Part shown: piece after piece, positions 7,889 to 17,145 of the stretch
How the letters are laid out: each line of letters begins with the position of its first letter
How positions within the stretch are numbered: the stretch's first letter is position 1
NCBI GenBank assembly: GCA_963665195.1
Contig: OY762070.1
Coordinates: 5,022,001-5,086,000, forward strand
Length of the DNA: 64,000 bases
Direction: 5' to 3'
Origin: VXYL01 sp963665195
GTDB taxonomy: Bacteria; Pseudomonadota; Gammaproteobacteria; Pseudomonadales; Azotimanducaceae
Program-made: the position numbers and the translations under genes
Notes under the pieces: generated by a model
What the model saw: only the letters and a program-made list of their open reading frames with translations
Told to the model about the DNA's origin: nothing
Database searches by the model: none

Positions 7889-9535
7889 TCAGCGCACGGG
7901 ATCCCCCGCGCCTTGGCGGAGCTCCCACACCTGGCCCGCGCCGAAATCGCCGAAGCGCTCGGTCTCGCCGTCGGGCCAGCGGACATGAACGTCGCTCGCG
8001 GCTTCGGCGGCGCCCAGGCCGAAGTGGACCATCGGTTCGTTGGACGACAGGTAGCTCGCTGCCGGCTGCACGTCTCGATGCTGGCGCCTGTCGCCGATCC
8101 GCGCGGACACGGTCGCCGCATGGGCGTCGCGCCCTTCGCCGGTGAGGACGCGGAAGCGAACCCAGTTGCCGCGCTCGGCGACACGATTCATGAGGAGGTA
8201 CGGCGGCGCGTCGCGGTTCACGACCAGGAGGTCCAGGCCGCCGTCGCCGTCCACATCGCCAACGGCCAGGCCGCGGCTCGTGTGTACCAGCGGAGACGCC
8301 ACGCCGCCGCCCGGCGCGACGATCTCGAAGCGCCCGTCGTCGCCGGCGCGGAACAGCACATTCGGCTCCGCGAACGGGTCCGCTTCCTCCTCGGAGACGT
8401 GAGCTATGGCGCCGTTGGCGTGGTAGAGGTCGAGGCGCCCGTCGTTGTCGAAGTCGGCCAGCGCGACGCCGAAGCGGGTGTATTGGCGGCTCGCGATATT
8501 GAGGCCCGCCTCGGCGGTGGCGTCGTCGAACCAGGCGCCGGCGTTGCGGTACAGCGAGTCCGTCTGCCCCGCCAAGTTCATCACCAAGATGTCCACATCC
8601 TGATCGTCGTCGATGTCGGCCGCGGCGACGCCCATGCCGGCCTTGGCTTCGCCGGACTCGTCCACGCCGCAGCCCCAGTCCATGGCGGATTCCTCGAAGC
8701 GCAGGTCGCCTTGGTTGAGCCAGAGCTGGTTCACCATCATGTCGTTGGCGACGAATACGTCCGTGCGACCGTCGCCATCGTAGTCGGCCCCGACCACGCC
8801 GAAGCCGTTGCCGAAGGCCAGATGCAGCCCGGCATGGCGGCTCACGTCCGTGAACGTGCCGTCGCCGTTGTTGCGGAAAAGCTTGTCCGGTGCCGGCGCC
8901 TTGTAGTTCTGCGGCGGGCAGTAGGAGCGAATGCCCGCCATGTAGCACTCCAGCTCGGTGTCGCTCTGCCACTCGGCGTAGTTGCGCCACTGGACGTAGT
9001 TGGCAAGGAAGAGATCGAGGTCGCCGTCGGCATCGAGGTCGAGGAAGGCGGCCGACGCGCCCCAGCCCGAATCGGCCACGCCCGCGGCGGCGGCGACGTT
9101 GTCGAAGCGGCCTTGGCCGTCGTTCTTGAGCAGCAAGTTGGCGCCGACGTTGGTGACGTAAAGGTCCACGTCGCCGTCGTTGTCGTAGTCGCCCGCGGCC
9201 ACGCCCATGCCGTAGCCATCGGCGCCCGGCGGCGACGGGCCGGCCTCGAAAGAGCCGTCGCCGCGGTTGAAGTAGACGCGGTCGGCCGCGCCCGAGCCGC
9301 CGCCGAGATCGCCGCTCTGCACCAGGTAGGAATCTAGGTCGCCATCCCCGTCGAGGTCCGCAAGGGCCGCGCCGCTGCCCGCGACCTCGGGCAGGAAGTA
9401 GCGCCCATCGAACCCGGTGGCATGGCGGTAGTCGATGCCGCGCAGCGCCGCTTCCTCTTGGAACCACGGCGCGGGTGCCGTCGGCGCGCTCGGCTCGCAT
9501 GCGCTCAACAAGCACGCCAACGCGACGCTGTGCAT
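7889..9535 (-). CDS. CRTAC1-family FG-GAP/ASPIC-UnbV lipoprotein
   Basis: 548 residues. The start at 9535 gives a short lipoprotein signal (MHSVALACLLSAC, lipobox LSAC). It is followed by a series of FG-GAP/VCBS repeats with calcium-binding Asp patterns (DLDGDGDLD, DYDNDGDVD, DLDADGDLD, DYDGDGRTD, DIDDDQDVD, DFDNDGRLD, DVDGDGGLD), which build a beta-propeller. The last 90 residues match the ASPIC/UnbV domain (SYLSSNEPMVHFGLG, VRWPDGE). Such proteins are outer-membrane or secreted, and many sit next to TPR proteins, as here. The biochemical role is unknown. The frame runs open far upstream, but that part overlaps the TPR gene and reads as its shadow. Confidence 0.85.
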   Translation of the reverse strand: MHSVALACLLSACEPSAPTAPAPWFQEEAALRGIDYRHATGFDGRYFLPEVAGSGAALADLDGDGDLDSYLVQSGDLGGGSGAADRVYFNRGDGSFEAGPSPPGADGYGMGVAAGDYDNDGDVDLYVTNVGANLLLKNDGQGRFDNVAAAAGVADSGWGASAAFLDLDADGDLDLFLANYVQWRNYAEWQSDTELECYMAGIRSYCPPQNYKAPAPDKLFRNNGDGTFTDVSRHAGLHLAFGNGFGVVGADYDGDGRTDVFVANDMMVNQLWLNQGDLRFEESAMDWGCGVDESGEAKAGMGVAAADIDDDQDVDILVMNLAGQTDSLYRNAGAWFDDATAEAGLNIASRQYTRFGVALADFDNDGRLDLYHANGAIAHVSEEEADPFAEPNVLFRAGDDGRFEIVAPGGGVASPLVHTSRGLAVGDVDGDGGLDLLVVNRDAPPYLLMNRVAERGNWVRFRVLTGEGRDAHAATVSARIGDRRQHRDVQPAASYLSSNEPMVHFGLGAAEAASDVHVRWPDGETERFGDFGAGQVWELRQGAGDPVR

Positions 9536-9624
9536 GACTCCGGCACGGGCGGGGGCAAGCCCCGCTCCGACACGCCGTGGGTACCGTGACGACTTCCATT
9601 CGCGCGAACACGGGGGCCGCACGG

Positions 9625-11085
9625 CTACATCGACCGAAGATTGCCGGGATGTCGTGGGCCGCTCCGCTGCAACGCCGCTAGCCGTCGGCGAGCGGAGGCG
9701 CGTTCCGCGTCGTGGGTGGCTAGGCGGTCGGCCCAGTCGAGGGCTTGTTCGGCTTCGTCGAGTCGGCCTGCTTCGGCGAGGCACCGGCCGAGGTGGACGT
9801 AGGCCATGGTGAAGGCGGCATCGATGCGCACGGCTTCTTGGAATCGTGCTGCGCCTTCCTGCCAGCGTTGCTTGGCGCCATGGAGCAGGCCCAGGCGGTA
9901 GAGCACATGCTTCGGTTCCCGGGCGCCAGCGTCGAGGGCTCGCTCCAAGAGGTCGATCCCTTCGTCCGTGCGGCCTTGCTGGGCGAGCAGCCAGCCGAGC
10001 TGCTCCAAGGCGCGGGCGTTGTCGGGCACCAGCTTCGTCACTTCTTCCAAGTGGCGGCGGGCGCTGGCCGCATCGCCTTCCTGCAGGTAGGCGTTGGCGA
10101 GCATCTGGTGCAATCGGGGTTCGTCCGGATAGCGCTTGAGGCCCGCGTACAGCACCGACTTGGCCGTGCCGAAGCGCTCCAGGGCGGCGTTGGCCCAGAC
10201 GAGGGTGTTGATGGCGGCGATGTCGTCCGGGCGTTCGGCCAGCAGTTCCTTCGCCAATGGCAGCGCGACCTTTGCACGGCCGGCTTGGATCAGGCTCTGG
10301 GCGTGCTGCAGTAGATTGCCGAAACCGGCGATGTAGGGCGTGCGCCGGGCGAGACGCGGGTCCAGCCACTGCATGGCGGAGGGTGCGCTGGCGCCTCTGG
10401 CGGCGGCGATGCGCGCGTCGTCGTTGCGGCCGAGGGCGCGATAGGCGCGGCCGAGCAGCACCTCGATGCGCGGGTCCGGCGAGCGGGCGGCGAGCGGCTC
10501 CAGCATTGCCACGGCCTCCTCGAAACGCCGCTCTTCGACCAGAAGGCGCGCGTGGCCCATGATGGCCGGTGCGCCGGCGCCGAGTTCGGCGGCGCGCTCG
10601 AAGGCGGCGCGCGCATCGCCCAGGCGACCGAGTTCGCGCAGCCACTCGCCGCGGTAGAGCCATGCCGGGACGTAGCCGTCATCGAGGGCGATGGCGGCGG
10701 CGAGCGAGTCGAGTGCGCCTTGGTAGTCGGCGTTCTCTCGCGCCATCAGCAATGCCCGGAAGTATGGCCACTCGAAGTCGTCCGGCGCCAGTGCCGCCGC
10801 TTGGCCGTAAGCGGCGATGGCGCGCTGCGGGAAGCCGTTGACGTCGTAGGCCATGGCGAGCTCGGCGCGCGGCTCGGCAGCGCCGGGGTTTCGTGCCGCG
10901 GCATCGTGGCGGACCTGCAGCGCGGCCATGAGTCTGGCCTCGTCGCCGGCGGGAGGCGTCGGCAGTTGCATCGAAGGGCCGTCGAAGCAGCCGGCGATCA
11001 GCAGGCACGGCAGCAGCCAGACCCCTCGCTGACGCTTGGCGTCGCGGGCCACCGAAGGACTCAGAGGTCCAGCATCTCCGCGCAT
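9625..11085 (-). CDS. TPR-repeat lipoprotein
   Basis: 486 residues. The N-terminus has basic residues, a hydrophobic stretch and a lipobox (WLLPCLLIAGC, Cys33), followed by a linker rich in Pro. At least eight tetratricopeptide units follow, for example AELAMAYDVNGFPQRAIAAY, AWLYRGEWLRELGRLGDARA, QLGWLLAQQGRTDEGIDLL and HLGRCLAEAGRLDEAEQAL. It is expected to be a periplasmic or outer-membrane scaffold. It overlaps the end of the proline-rich gene by 25 bases and precedes the FG-GAP lipoprotein, a pairing often seen for ASPIC/UnbV proteins. A GTG at 11052 is an alternative start that gives a shorter signal peptide. Confidence 0.8.
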   Translation of the reverse strand: MRGDAGPLSPSVARDAKRQRGVWLLPCLLIAGCFDGPSMQLPTPPAGDEARLMAALQVRHDAAARNPGAAEPRAELAMAYDVNGFPQRAIAAYGQAAALAPDDFEWPYFRALLMARENADYQGALDSLAAAIALDDGYVPAWLYRGEWLRELGRLGDARAAFERAAELGAGAPAIMGHARLLVEERRFEEAVAMLEPLAARSPDPRIEVLLGRAYRALGRNDDARIAAARGASAPSAMQWLDPRLARRTPYIAGFGNLLQHAQSLIQAGRAKVALPLAKELLAERPDDIAAINTLVWANAALERFGTAKSVLYAGLKRYPDEPRLHQMLANAYLQEGDAASARRHLEEVTKLVPDNARALEQLGWLLAQQGRTDEGIDLLERALDAGAREPKHVLYRLGLLHGAKQRWQEGAARFQEAVRIDAAFTMAYVHLGRCLAEAGRLDEAEQALDWADRLATHDAERASARRRLAALQRSGPRHPGNLRSM

Positions 11086-11924
11086 CGGCGGCGGTCGTCG
11101 ACGCGGATGTCGTCGGTTTCGCAGCGGATGCGGACCGCGTTGATGGGATAGCGGGACGGGCCGGTGATGCGCCATGCGCGGCCCTTGCGGAAGCGCGACT
11201 GGCGGCGCTCCACCTCGACCGTCTGGCCGGCCTTGAGGCGCGCTTGGGTTGCGCGGTCGCTGACGAAGAGGTAGCGCTGGTCGAGGGCGATCACTTGCCG
11301 TTCCAGGATCGACTGGTGGATGCGGGTGACTTCGGCGGAGAAGCTGTCGGCGGGCGGTGCCGATGGGCCGGGTTGCGGTGCAGAATCCTCGGACGGGCGC
11401 TCGGCGCCGTACGTCTGCTCCTCCATGGCGGGTGGCCGGCTTGGGCGCGGCCGCGGTACCGCGCGCGGCTCCGGCGGCGGTGCCTCGACTGCGGGTAGCG
11501 GCCCTGGTGCTGGCGCCGCCGGCTGCGGTGCTGGACGGGCCGGTTGGCGAGCGGGTTGCGGCGTTCCAGCCTCGGCCGGCGGGGGCCGCTCGATCCGGCG
11601 GGCGGGCGCGGGTTCCGCAGGCGCGGGCCGCTCGATTCGGCGCGCCGGTTCTGCAGGTGCGGGCCGCTCGAAGCGCTGGGCGGGCGCGGGTTCGACAGGC
11701 AGCGGCCGCTCGATGCGCCGGGCTGGCGTCGTCTCGGCCTCCGGTTCCTGCTGCGCCGCGTCGATGCAGGCGCGGCGCACATCGCCGTCGTCGATCGCGA
11801 GGCAATCCATCACCTTCTCGCATTGTGCCCGGCGCTCTTCGGGCACCCCCTCGCATCCCGTCTGGCCCCAGGCGAAGGGCGCGATGAGGATGCCGAGGGC
11901 GATGCAGGGAATGGGCTTGTTCAT
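11061..11924 (-). CDS. secreted proline-rich repeat protein
   Basis: 287 residues from the ATG at 11924. It has a signal peptide (IPCIALGILIAPFAWG), then a small Cys-containing segment (CEGVPEERRAQCEKVMDC), then about 110 residues of low complexity built on four units of RRIERPAPAEP type. The C-terminal 100 residues form a globular part (VIALDQRYLFVSDRATQARL, then a basic region and CETDDIRVDDRRRCAEM). It looks like a periplasmic protein with a stretched linker, comparable to the spacers in TonB- or peptidoglycan-interacting proteins. No enzyme motif is visible. It lies between the TonB receptor gene and the TPR gene on one strand. Confidence 0.65.
   Translation of the reverse strand: MNKPIPCIALGILIAPFAWGQTGCEGVPEERRAQCEKVMDCLAIDDGDVRRACIDAAQQEPEAETTPARRIERPLPVEPAPAQRFERPAPAEPARRIERPAPAEPAPARRIERPPPAEAGTPQPARQPARPAPQPAAPAPGPLPAVEAPPPEPRAVPRPRPSRPPAMEEQTYGAERPSEDSAPQPGPSAPPADSFSAEVTRIHQSILERQVIALDQRYLFVSDRATQARLKAGQTVEVERRQSRFRKGRAWRITGPSRYPINAVRIRCETDDIRVDDRRRCAEMLDL
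11590..11730. repeat. in-frame repeats encoding RIERP-PAEP units
   Basis: Four imperfect tandem units of about 33-42 bases within the proline-rich gene, each encoding R(R/F)xERPxPxEP. Copy number may vary between strains through slippage. Confidence 0.6.
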
Positions 11925-12014
11925 CGGTTTCGCGGCTGTTCCTCGATCCCGAAGGTGGTTGCTAGGCGGGAGCGACGGAAGAAGCCTCAAGCGTCTTCCG
12001 CCGCCCCGGTGCTC

Positions 12015-15000
12015 CTAGAAGCCGACGGTCATGCGCAGGTAGAGCTGCCGGCCCATGATGCTGTCGAGATAGCTCTCGTAGCCGACGCCGGACGGGAACG
12101 CATTCGGATTGGAGTTGAAGACGTTCCTGATGGCGACGTTGGCGGCCAGATAGCCGAAGCCGAGCACGTCGGGCTGGCGGTACGTGTAGCTCACGTCCCA
12201 GTAGGCGCGGCTCTCGATGCGGCAGTACGGGTTCCGGTCCTGGTCCGTGCAGGCGTCGTTTTCCGTCCAGCTCGTCGTATCCATGCCGTGGTCGTGCGAC
12301 AGGTAAGGGTTGCCATCCGAATGCGGCGGGCCGTAGCGGGCGACGATTTCGTCCCAGGAGGCGATGAGGTCGGTGATTGCCTGGTGGTAGCGCACCCCGA
12401 AGTGCAGGGTGTGGTTGTCGCGGAACCAGCGCAGGGACGCATTCACGCGCCACTTCGGCGTCGGCGGTAGCGGCGAGAACAGCGCGTTGTAGGGCCTCCA
12501 GAAGGCCGCGCTGTTGCGGTTGCCGAGGCCGTCCACGCGGAGGCCGGCGAACTGGTGGCCGCTTCCCGGTGCGTAGCGTTGCAGGCTCATCTCTAGGATC
12601 TGCGTTGCCGAGACGCGGAACTCGAAGCTGCCGAGGTCCGGATCGAGCTCGATCATCGGCACGTCCGATGCGTCGAAGCGGTAGCGCATGTTGTAGACCA
12701 CCGAACGTACCCGACTCTCGCCCTGGTTCAGCCAGCCTTCGTTGACCGCGGTGAGCCGACCGCTGGCGTCGCGCTCGATGGTGGCGCCGCCGAGGCCCCG
12801 CTCCTGCCCGGCGATGTAGGAGCGCGCCGCCGCCTCTCGGCATTGCAGTTCGCTCGCGGAGGTCTGCGCGAGGAACACATCCACCGACATGTTGAGCTCG
12901 TCCACGTTGTCGTAGTCGATCAGCGTGCCGGGGCATTGCTGGAGGGCGTAGGTCTGGAACGGGCCGGCGTTCTGGCCGAGGATCACGCCGGCGCCCATGC
13001 GCTCCACGCGGCCGTTGAAGACCACGTTGGTGTAGTCGGCATCGAACACGAAGTCGCCACCGAAGAGGAGCAGGGAGAAGCCGGCGTTCCACAGGTCCGA
13101 AACCTCGGCGCCGAGGCCGCGGTTGGAGGAGTTCTCGCTTACGGCGACGCCGGGGATGCCGCCGCTCTGGCCGAGCGAGCCTGCGCACATGCCGAGTTCC
13201 GGCATGGCATCGCAGATGTAGTCGGACTGGGTCTCGAAGGTCACGTCGCCCGGTGCCGATGCGAACAGCTGGTAGCTGCCCGGCGGCACGAAGCCCTCCG
13301 TGATGCTGCTGCGCACCGCCAGCCAGTCGGTCGGCTGGTAGCGGATGGCGAGCTTCGGAATCGTCACCTCGAAGCCGGCCGACTGGCCGATGGAGGCGAA
13401 CGAGGCGTTGATGTCGAACTCCGTATAGCGCGCCGCGGCCTGGATTTCCATCTGCCCGAAGGTCTCGCTGGAGATCGGCGTGACGCGGAACTCGACGAAC
13501 GCGGCGCGCACGTCTTCGGACGTGCCCTGGAAGTCCACGCGGTCAGACGAGATGCCGGCGGCGCCGAGCTGGTCCGGCCGGAACTCTTCGTCCTCGGTGC
13601 GCGTGTGGACGCCGATCGCCACGCCCACGGGGGTGTCGTTGTACCAGAGGTTGAAGAGCTGGCTGTTGGAGATGCTCAAGTCCAGGATCACCATGCCGAC
13701 GTCGCGCTGGACGTGGCGCGGGCTGAGGCCAGCGTTGCGCGTCTCGGTGGAGGTGTTCCAGGCCGGGTCGTCCTTGCTGCGCCAGGATTGGTGCTGGGCC
13801 GGCAGAACGAGGCCGGTAGCCGGGTCCTGGGACAGCCACGCGGTGGAGAACGGGTTCCAGCAGGAATCGCCGTTCGGGCCGCCCTGGCAGCGCAGACTGC
13901 TCACCGTGAGCGGCCACGCCGGATCCAGCGACACCCATTCGCGACGGCTGTTGTTCCAGATCCAGTCCGCATCCACCAGCCACTCGGTGTCCGGGATGCT
14001 GAGCGTCGTGCCGAGGCGCAGGCGCACGTTCTCCGACAGGCGCCGGTCGTTCAGCGACATGTCCTTGTTCAGCCACGGATAGGACTCGTGAACGTAGGGC
14101 TGCTTGGGGAATGCGCCGATGTAGCCGTGGATGCCGACGCCGGAGTCGCCCATCAGCACGTCGTCGAAGAGGCGGATGCCGCCGCTGGTGAAGGTATCGA
14201 GCACGCCGTCGCCGTCGCTGTCGATGCCGTCCATGTCCGGGTCGAAGCGATCCGGCACGCCGTCGCCGTCGCTGTCCTCGGTCATCGACAGCAGGATCAC
14301 GCGGTGCAGCGGATTGAGTTGCCCGGAGCGGTCGTCAAGCTCGGCCTCGTCGGCGATGCCGTCGCCGTTGAAGTCGCGGTCGGGCAGGCCGTCGCCGTTC
14401 AGGTCCTGGGCGAACACCAGCCACTCGCCGGGTTCCTGCAGGTAGTCGTAGCGGCCGTCGCCGTCAACGTCCTCCCAATCGAGCGTCCCGTGGGAAACCA
14501 GGATCGGGCCGCCGAACTGGTAGCCCCATTCCCGCGCGGCCGCCTCGTCGAGGTCGTCGCGGACATGCGCCGGCACGTAGTCGGCGCAGGCGGCGATGCT
14601 GGCCGCCACTTCCGGCACGTCGCAGACGTTGGAGTCGTCCGCATAGGCGCGGTAGGGGTTGCCCGGCAGGCTGCCGATGGCGATGGGCTGCGTGTGGTCG
14701 TAGCGGCGCACCCCGTTCGGCCATTCGTCGATGGACGGCGCGAAGGTGCGGGTGGAGTAGTCGAGCCTGGAGAACACCGCCTCGCCGCGCACGGTGACGT
14801 AGTCGTTGAACTCGTGCTCGAAGTAGGCCATGCCCTGTTCCTGATCGCGGCGCTCGCGGATGTCCGTGATGTCCGTGATGGTGTAGCGGCAGTCGCTGCC
14901 GAAGGCCTGGTTGGTTTCCGTGCCTCGGGAGCGCGTCTCCTGGCCGCGCCAAGTGCCGGTGGAGAAGCCGTTCAGGAAGTTGCCGTTGTGTACCGTGTCG

Positions 15001-16262
15001 TTCTGGCCGAGCGTATTGGTGGTGTAGGGCTCGCGCAGCGTCGCAGGGTCGGGGGCGACGCCGAGGCTGTTGTGGCCGGCGCCGAAGTCGTTGTTGCAGC
15101 CCGGGTCCTCAAGGTGCAGGGTGCGGAAGGAGCCGGAGTTGTCCGTGAAGTCGCGCGGATACTGCGGGTAGTTCCAGCTCGACGACCAAGGGGTGCCGTA
15201 GGGAATCAGCTGTCCGCTCTTGTCGAGCAGGCTCGGCCGGTTCTCCTCGTTCAGCATGTTGATGTTGTTGTAGACCTCGTGGATGTCCGCGCCCAATGCG
15301 GTGGAGTGCTGGGCGTTGGCGTTGTACCAGAACGGGTTGGTCTCGGCGGGCAGGTAGAGCTCGCCGTCGGTATTGCGCAGCGGCACCCGCCAGTCGCCCG
15401 GCAGGCCGTTGCCGCGCTCGCCGTAGGTGGGCAGGAGCTGGCCGGTCCAGCCGGCGGAGTTGATGATGTAGTCCGGCCTCGACGTGAACGGCATGCTGTC
15501 CGCATCGCTGATCTCCAGCGCGAAGATGGCGCTGGTGCGATCGGACTGGGCGCCGGCGAGCAGGCTCAGCGTCTTGTAGGGCGAGCCGTTTTCCAGCGGC
15601 TGCTGGAATTCGTAGTTGATCATCAGGCCGTCGAAGTTCTTGCGCGGCACGATGTTCACCACGCCGGACACCGCTTCCGCGCCGTACAGGGCGGAGGCAC
15701 CGTCGAGGATGTTGTCGATCCGCGCGACGGCGATGGTGGGGTAGAGGTTGGTGAGGTCCGCCCCGGCGCGGCGCGTATTGGCGCCGTAGCCGTTGACGTT
15801 GGTGGGCACGCGGTGGCCGTCCATCAGCGTCATGGTGGCGCGGGTGCCGACGCCGCGCAGGTTGGCGTAGGTCTCGCCGCCCTGCGGGCCGTCCGGGCGG
15901 TTGACGCTCTGGTTCCAGCCTTCGCCGGTGCCCTGATCGTCGGCGCCGCCGATCTCGGAGGTATTGGTGTTGGCGTTGACGCCGATCTGGTAGGTCTGAT
16001 CGAAGATCACGTCGCCGAGGTCCGGCGTACCGGACAGCTGCAGGTCCAGTTCGCCGATCACGTCCATCGGCGACGGCAGGTCGAAGTTGTCGCGCCGGAT
16101 ATGCGATCCGGTGACGATCATCTCCTCGACGCTGCCCTGGCGCTCTTCGGCGTCCTCTTCCTCTTCTTCATCCTCGTCGTCCGCTTCGGCGGCGACCAGG
16201 GTGTTCGACAGGGCCAGCGCGAAGCAGGCGGTCGTCGCGAGCAGGATTCGTCGGAACGGCAT
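12015..16262 (-). CDS. very large TonB-dependent receptor
   Basis: 1415 residues from the ATG at 16262, with AGGAGAGG upstream. Order of parts: signal peptide (LLATTACFALALSNTLVAA); an acidic tract of mostly Asp and Glu; a TonB box-like EEMIVTGSHI; a plug domain (LRGVGTRATMTLMDGHRVP, DNILDGASALYGAEAVSGVV); then a beta-barrel ending in Phe (LRMTVGF). Two Asp-rich stretches resembling thrombospondin type 3 or dockerin calcium loops lie in the barrel half (near DLNGDGLPDRDFNGDGIADE and DGDGVPDRFDPDMDGIDSD). Usual receptors have 700-1000 residues, so the extracellular loops are greatly expanded. The substrate is unknown; the large loops suggest a bulky ligand such as a glycan or peptide. Confidence 0.88.
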   Translation of the reverse strand: MPFRRILLATTACFALALSNTLVAAEADDEDEEEEEDAEERQGSVEEMIVTGSHIRRDNFDLPSPMDVIGELDLQLSGTPDLGDVIFDQTYQIGVNANTNTSEIGGADDQGTGEGWNQSVNRPDGPQGGETYANLRGVGTRATMTLMDGHRVPTNVNGYGANTRRAGADLTNLYPTIAVARIDNILDGASALYGAEAVSGVVNIVPRKNFDGLMINYEFQQPLENGSPYKTLSLLAGAQSDRTSAIFALEISDADSMPFTSRPDYIINSAGWTGQLLPTYGERGNGLPGDWRVPLRNTDGELYLPAETNPFWYNANAQHSTALGADIHEVYNNINMLNEENRPSLLDKSGQLIPYGTPWSSSWNYPQYPRDFTDNSGSFRTLHLEDPGCNNDFGAGHNSLGVAPDPATLREPYTTNTLGQNDTVHNGNFLNGFSTGTWRGQETRSRGTETNQAFGSDCRYTITDITDIRERRDQEQGMAYFEHEFNDYVTVRGEAVFSRLDYSTRTFAPSIDEWPNGVRRYDHTQPIAIGSLPGNPYRAYADDSNVCDVPEVAASIAACADYVPAHVRDDLDEAAAREWGYQFGGPILVSHGTLDWEDVDGDGRYDYLQEPGEWLVFAQDLNGDGLPDRDFNGDGIADEAELDDRSGQLNPLHRVILLSMTEDSDGDGVPDRFDPDMDGIDSDGDGVLDTFTSGGIRLFDDVLMGDSGVGIHGYIGAFPKQPYVHESYPWLNKDMSLNDRRLSENVRLRLGTTLSIPDTEWLVDADWIWNNSRREWVSLDPAWPLTVSSLRCQGGPNGDSCWNPFSTAWLSQDPATGLVLPAQHQSWRSKDDPAWNTSTETRNAGLSPRHVQRDVGMVILDLSISNSQLFNLWYNDTPVGVAIGVHTRTEDEEFRPDQLGAAGISSDRVDFQGTSEDVRAAFVEFRVTPISSETFGQMEIQAAARYTEFDINASFASIGQSAGFEVTIPKLAIRYQPTDWLAVRSSITEGFVPPGSYQLFASAPGDVTFETQSDYICDAMPELGMCAGSLGQSGGIPGVAVSENSSNRGLGAEVSDLWNAGFSLLLFGGDFVFDADYTNVVFNGRVERMGAGVILGQNAGPFQTYALQQCPGTLIDYDNVDELNMSVDVFLAQTSASELQCREAAARSYIAGQERGLGGATIERDASGRLTAVNEGWLNQGESRVRSVVYNMRYRFDASDVPMIELDPDLGSFEFRVSATQILEMSLQRYAPGSGHQFAGLRVDGLGNRNSAAFWRPYNALFSPLPPTPKWRVNASLRWFRDNHTLHFGVRYHQAITDLIASWDEIVARYGPPHSDGNPYLSHDHGMDTTSWTENDACTDQDRNPYCRIESRAYWDVSYTYRQPDVLGFGYLAANVAIRNVFNSNPNAFPSGVGYESYLDSIMGRQLYLRMTVGF

Positions 16263-16341
16263 AGGCCTCTCCTGGTGTTTTGGATGTGTACGAGACATGC
16301 AGGGCGGCTGGCGCCCATCGCAAGACTCCCCTTCAACCGCG

Positions 16342-16371
16342 CATTAAGGCGGTTCGGCCGGGGCATGTCAA
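16342..16371 (-). promoter_or_regulatory. sigma70-type promoter of the TonB receptor gene
   Basis: On the - strand a perfect TTGACA (16371-16366) is followed after 18 bases by TTAATG (16347-16342), about 80 bases before the receptor ATG. The gap between the hydrolase stop and the receptor start is otherwise empty. Confidence 0.5.
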
Positions 16372-16380
16372 GCCGAGTTG

Positions 16381-17010
16381 TTACGTCTTTGTTGCAGTCG
16401 GCGGCGTATGGGCGAAGGCGCGGTCCAAAGCGAGGCGGAGCTCGGCTTCGCAGCCGCCGAAGAAGTGGTCGGCGCCGTGTACGGCGATCAGTTTCGAGCC
16501 GGGCTGCGCGGCAAGCCAGGGATGCAGCGCGCCCATGTCCAGGAAGCTGTCCTGGGCGCCCGCGACCACGGCGGCCGTTGCACCGTCCATATGGCCGTAC
16601 TCCATCGCGCCGATGGGCGGGGCGATCAGCACCGCGGAGCGCGCGCCGTGGAGGCGTTCGAGGGCCCGCCAGGCGACGGCTGAACCGAACGAGTAGCCGA
16701 CCAGGACGACGTCCTCTGCTCCGTGCGCTTCGCCGAGCCAGCGGGCGACGGCGAGCACATCGTCCACCTCGCCGATGCCGCGGTCGTGTTCGCCGTCGCT
16801 GCGCCCCACGCCGCGGAAGTTGAACAGCAATGCGCCGCCGCCGGTGGCTTGAAAGCGCTCTCGGGCGATGTCGAGCACGGCGTCGTCCATGCTGCCGCCG
16901 TACCGCGGATGCGGGTGGCAGAGGATGGCGACCGGGCGCGCCGGGTCGGCGGGCAGCGCCACGCGGGCCTCCAAGAGGCCCGCCGGGCCGGGAATCATCG
17001 TCGTGTCCAT
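16381..17010 (-). CDS. alpha/beta hydrolase
   Basis: 209 residues with the compact fold of the YfhR/dienelactone hydrolase-like group: CHPHPRYGGSMDD near residue 31 (oxyanion region), FNFRGVGRSDG, the nucleophile elbow GYSFGS with Ser107, an acidic residue in GAQDSF and the His in VHGADHFF. It has no signal peptide, so it is cytoplasmic. It is transcribed away from the ABC operon at 17146 and towards the TonB receptor gene. The substrate cannot be read from the sequence; an ester or short peptide is likely. Confidence 0.85.
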   Translation of the reverse strand: MDTTMIPGPAGLLEARVALPADPARPVAILCHPHPRYGGSMDDAVLDIARERFQATGGGALLFNFRGVGRSDGEHDRGIGEVDDVLAVARWLGEAHGAEDVVLVGYSFGSAVAWRALERLHGARSAVLIAPPIGAMEYGHMDGATAAVVAGAQDSFLDMGALHPWLAAQPGSKLIAVHGADHFFGGCEAELRLALDRAFAHTPPTATKT

Positions 17011-17145
17011 CGGTCGAAAAGGCGTGTTGTCCGGGGTAGAAAGTCGACAGTCGGCTTTGTATCTTACCGCCGCCCCGAGCGCCCGGCGGCGCGGACGGGA
17101 GTCGTCCCTGGGACAACGGCCAACGTGTGCATTGAGGAGGAGAGC

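Noticed and set aside
12843..16823. Open frame of over 1300 codons opposite the TonB receptor
   Set aside because: It is antisense to an obvious receptor and its composition is that of a codon-biased shadow.
17011..17145. Possible promoter elements between the hydrolase and the ABC operon
   Set aside because: Several partial -35 and -10 matches are present, but none has correct spacing on either strand.
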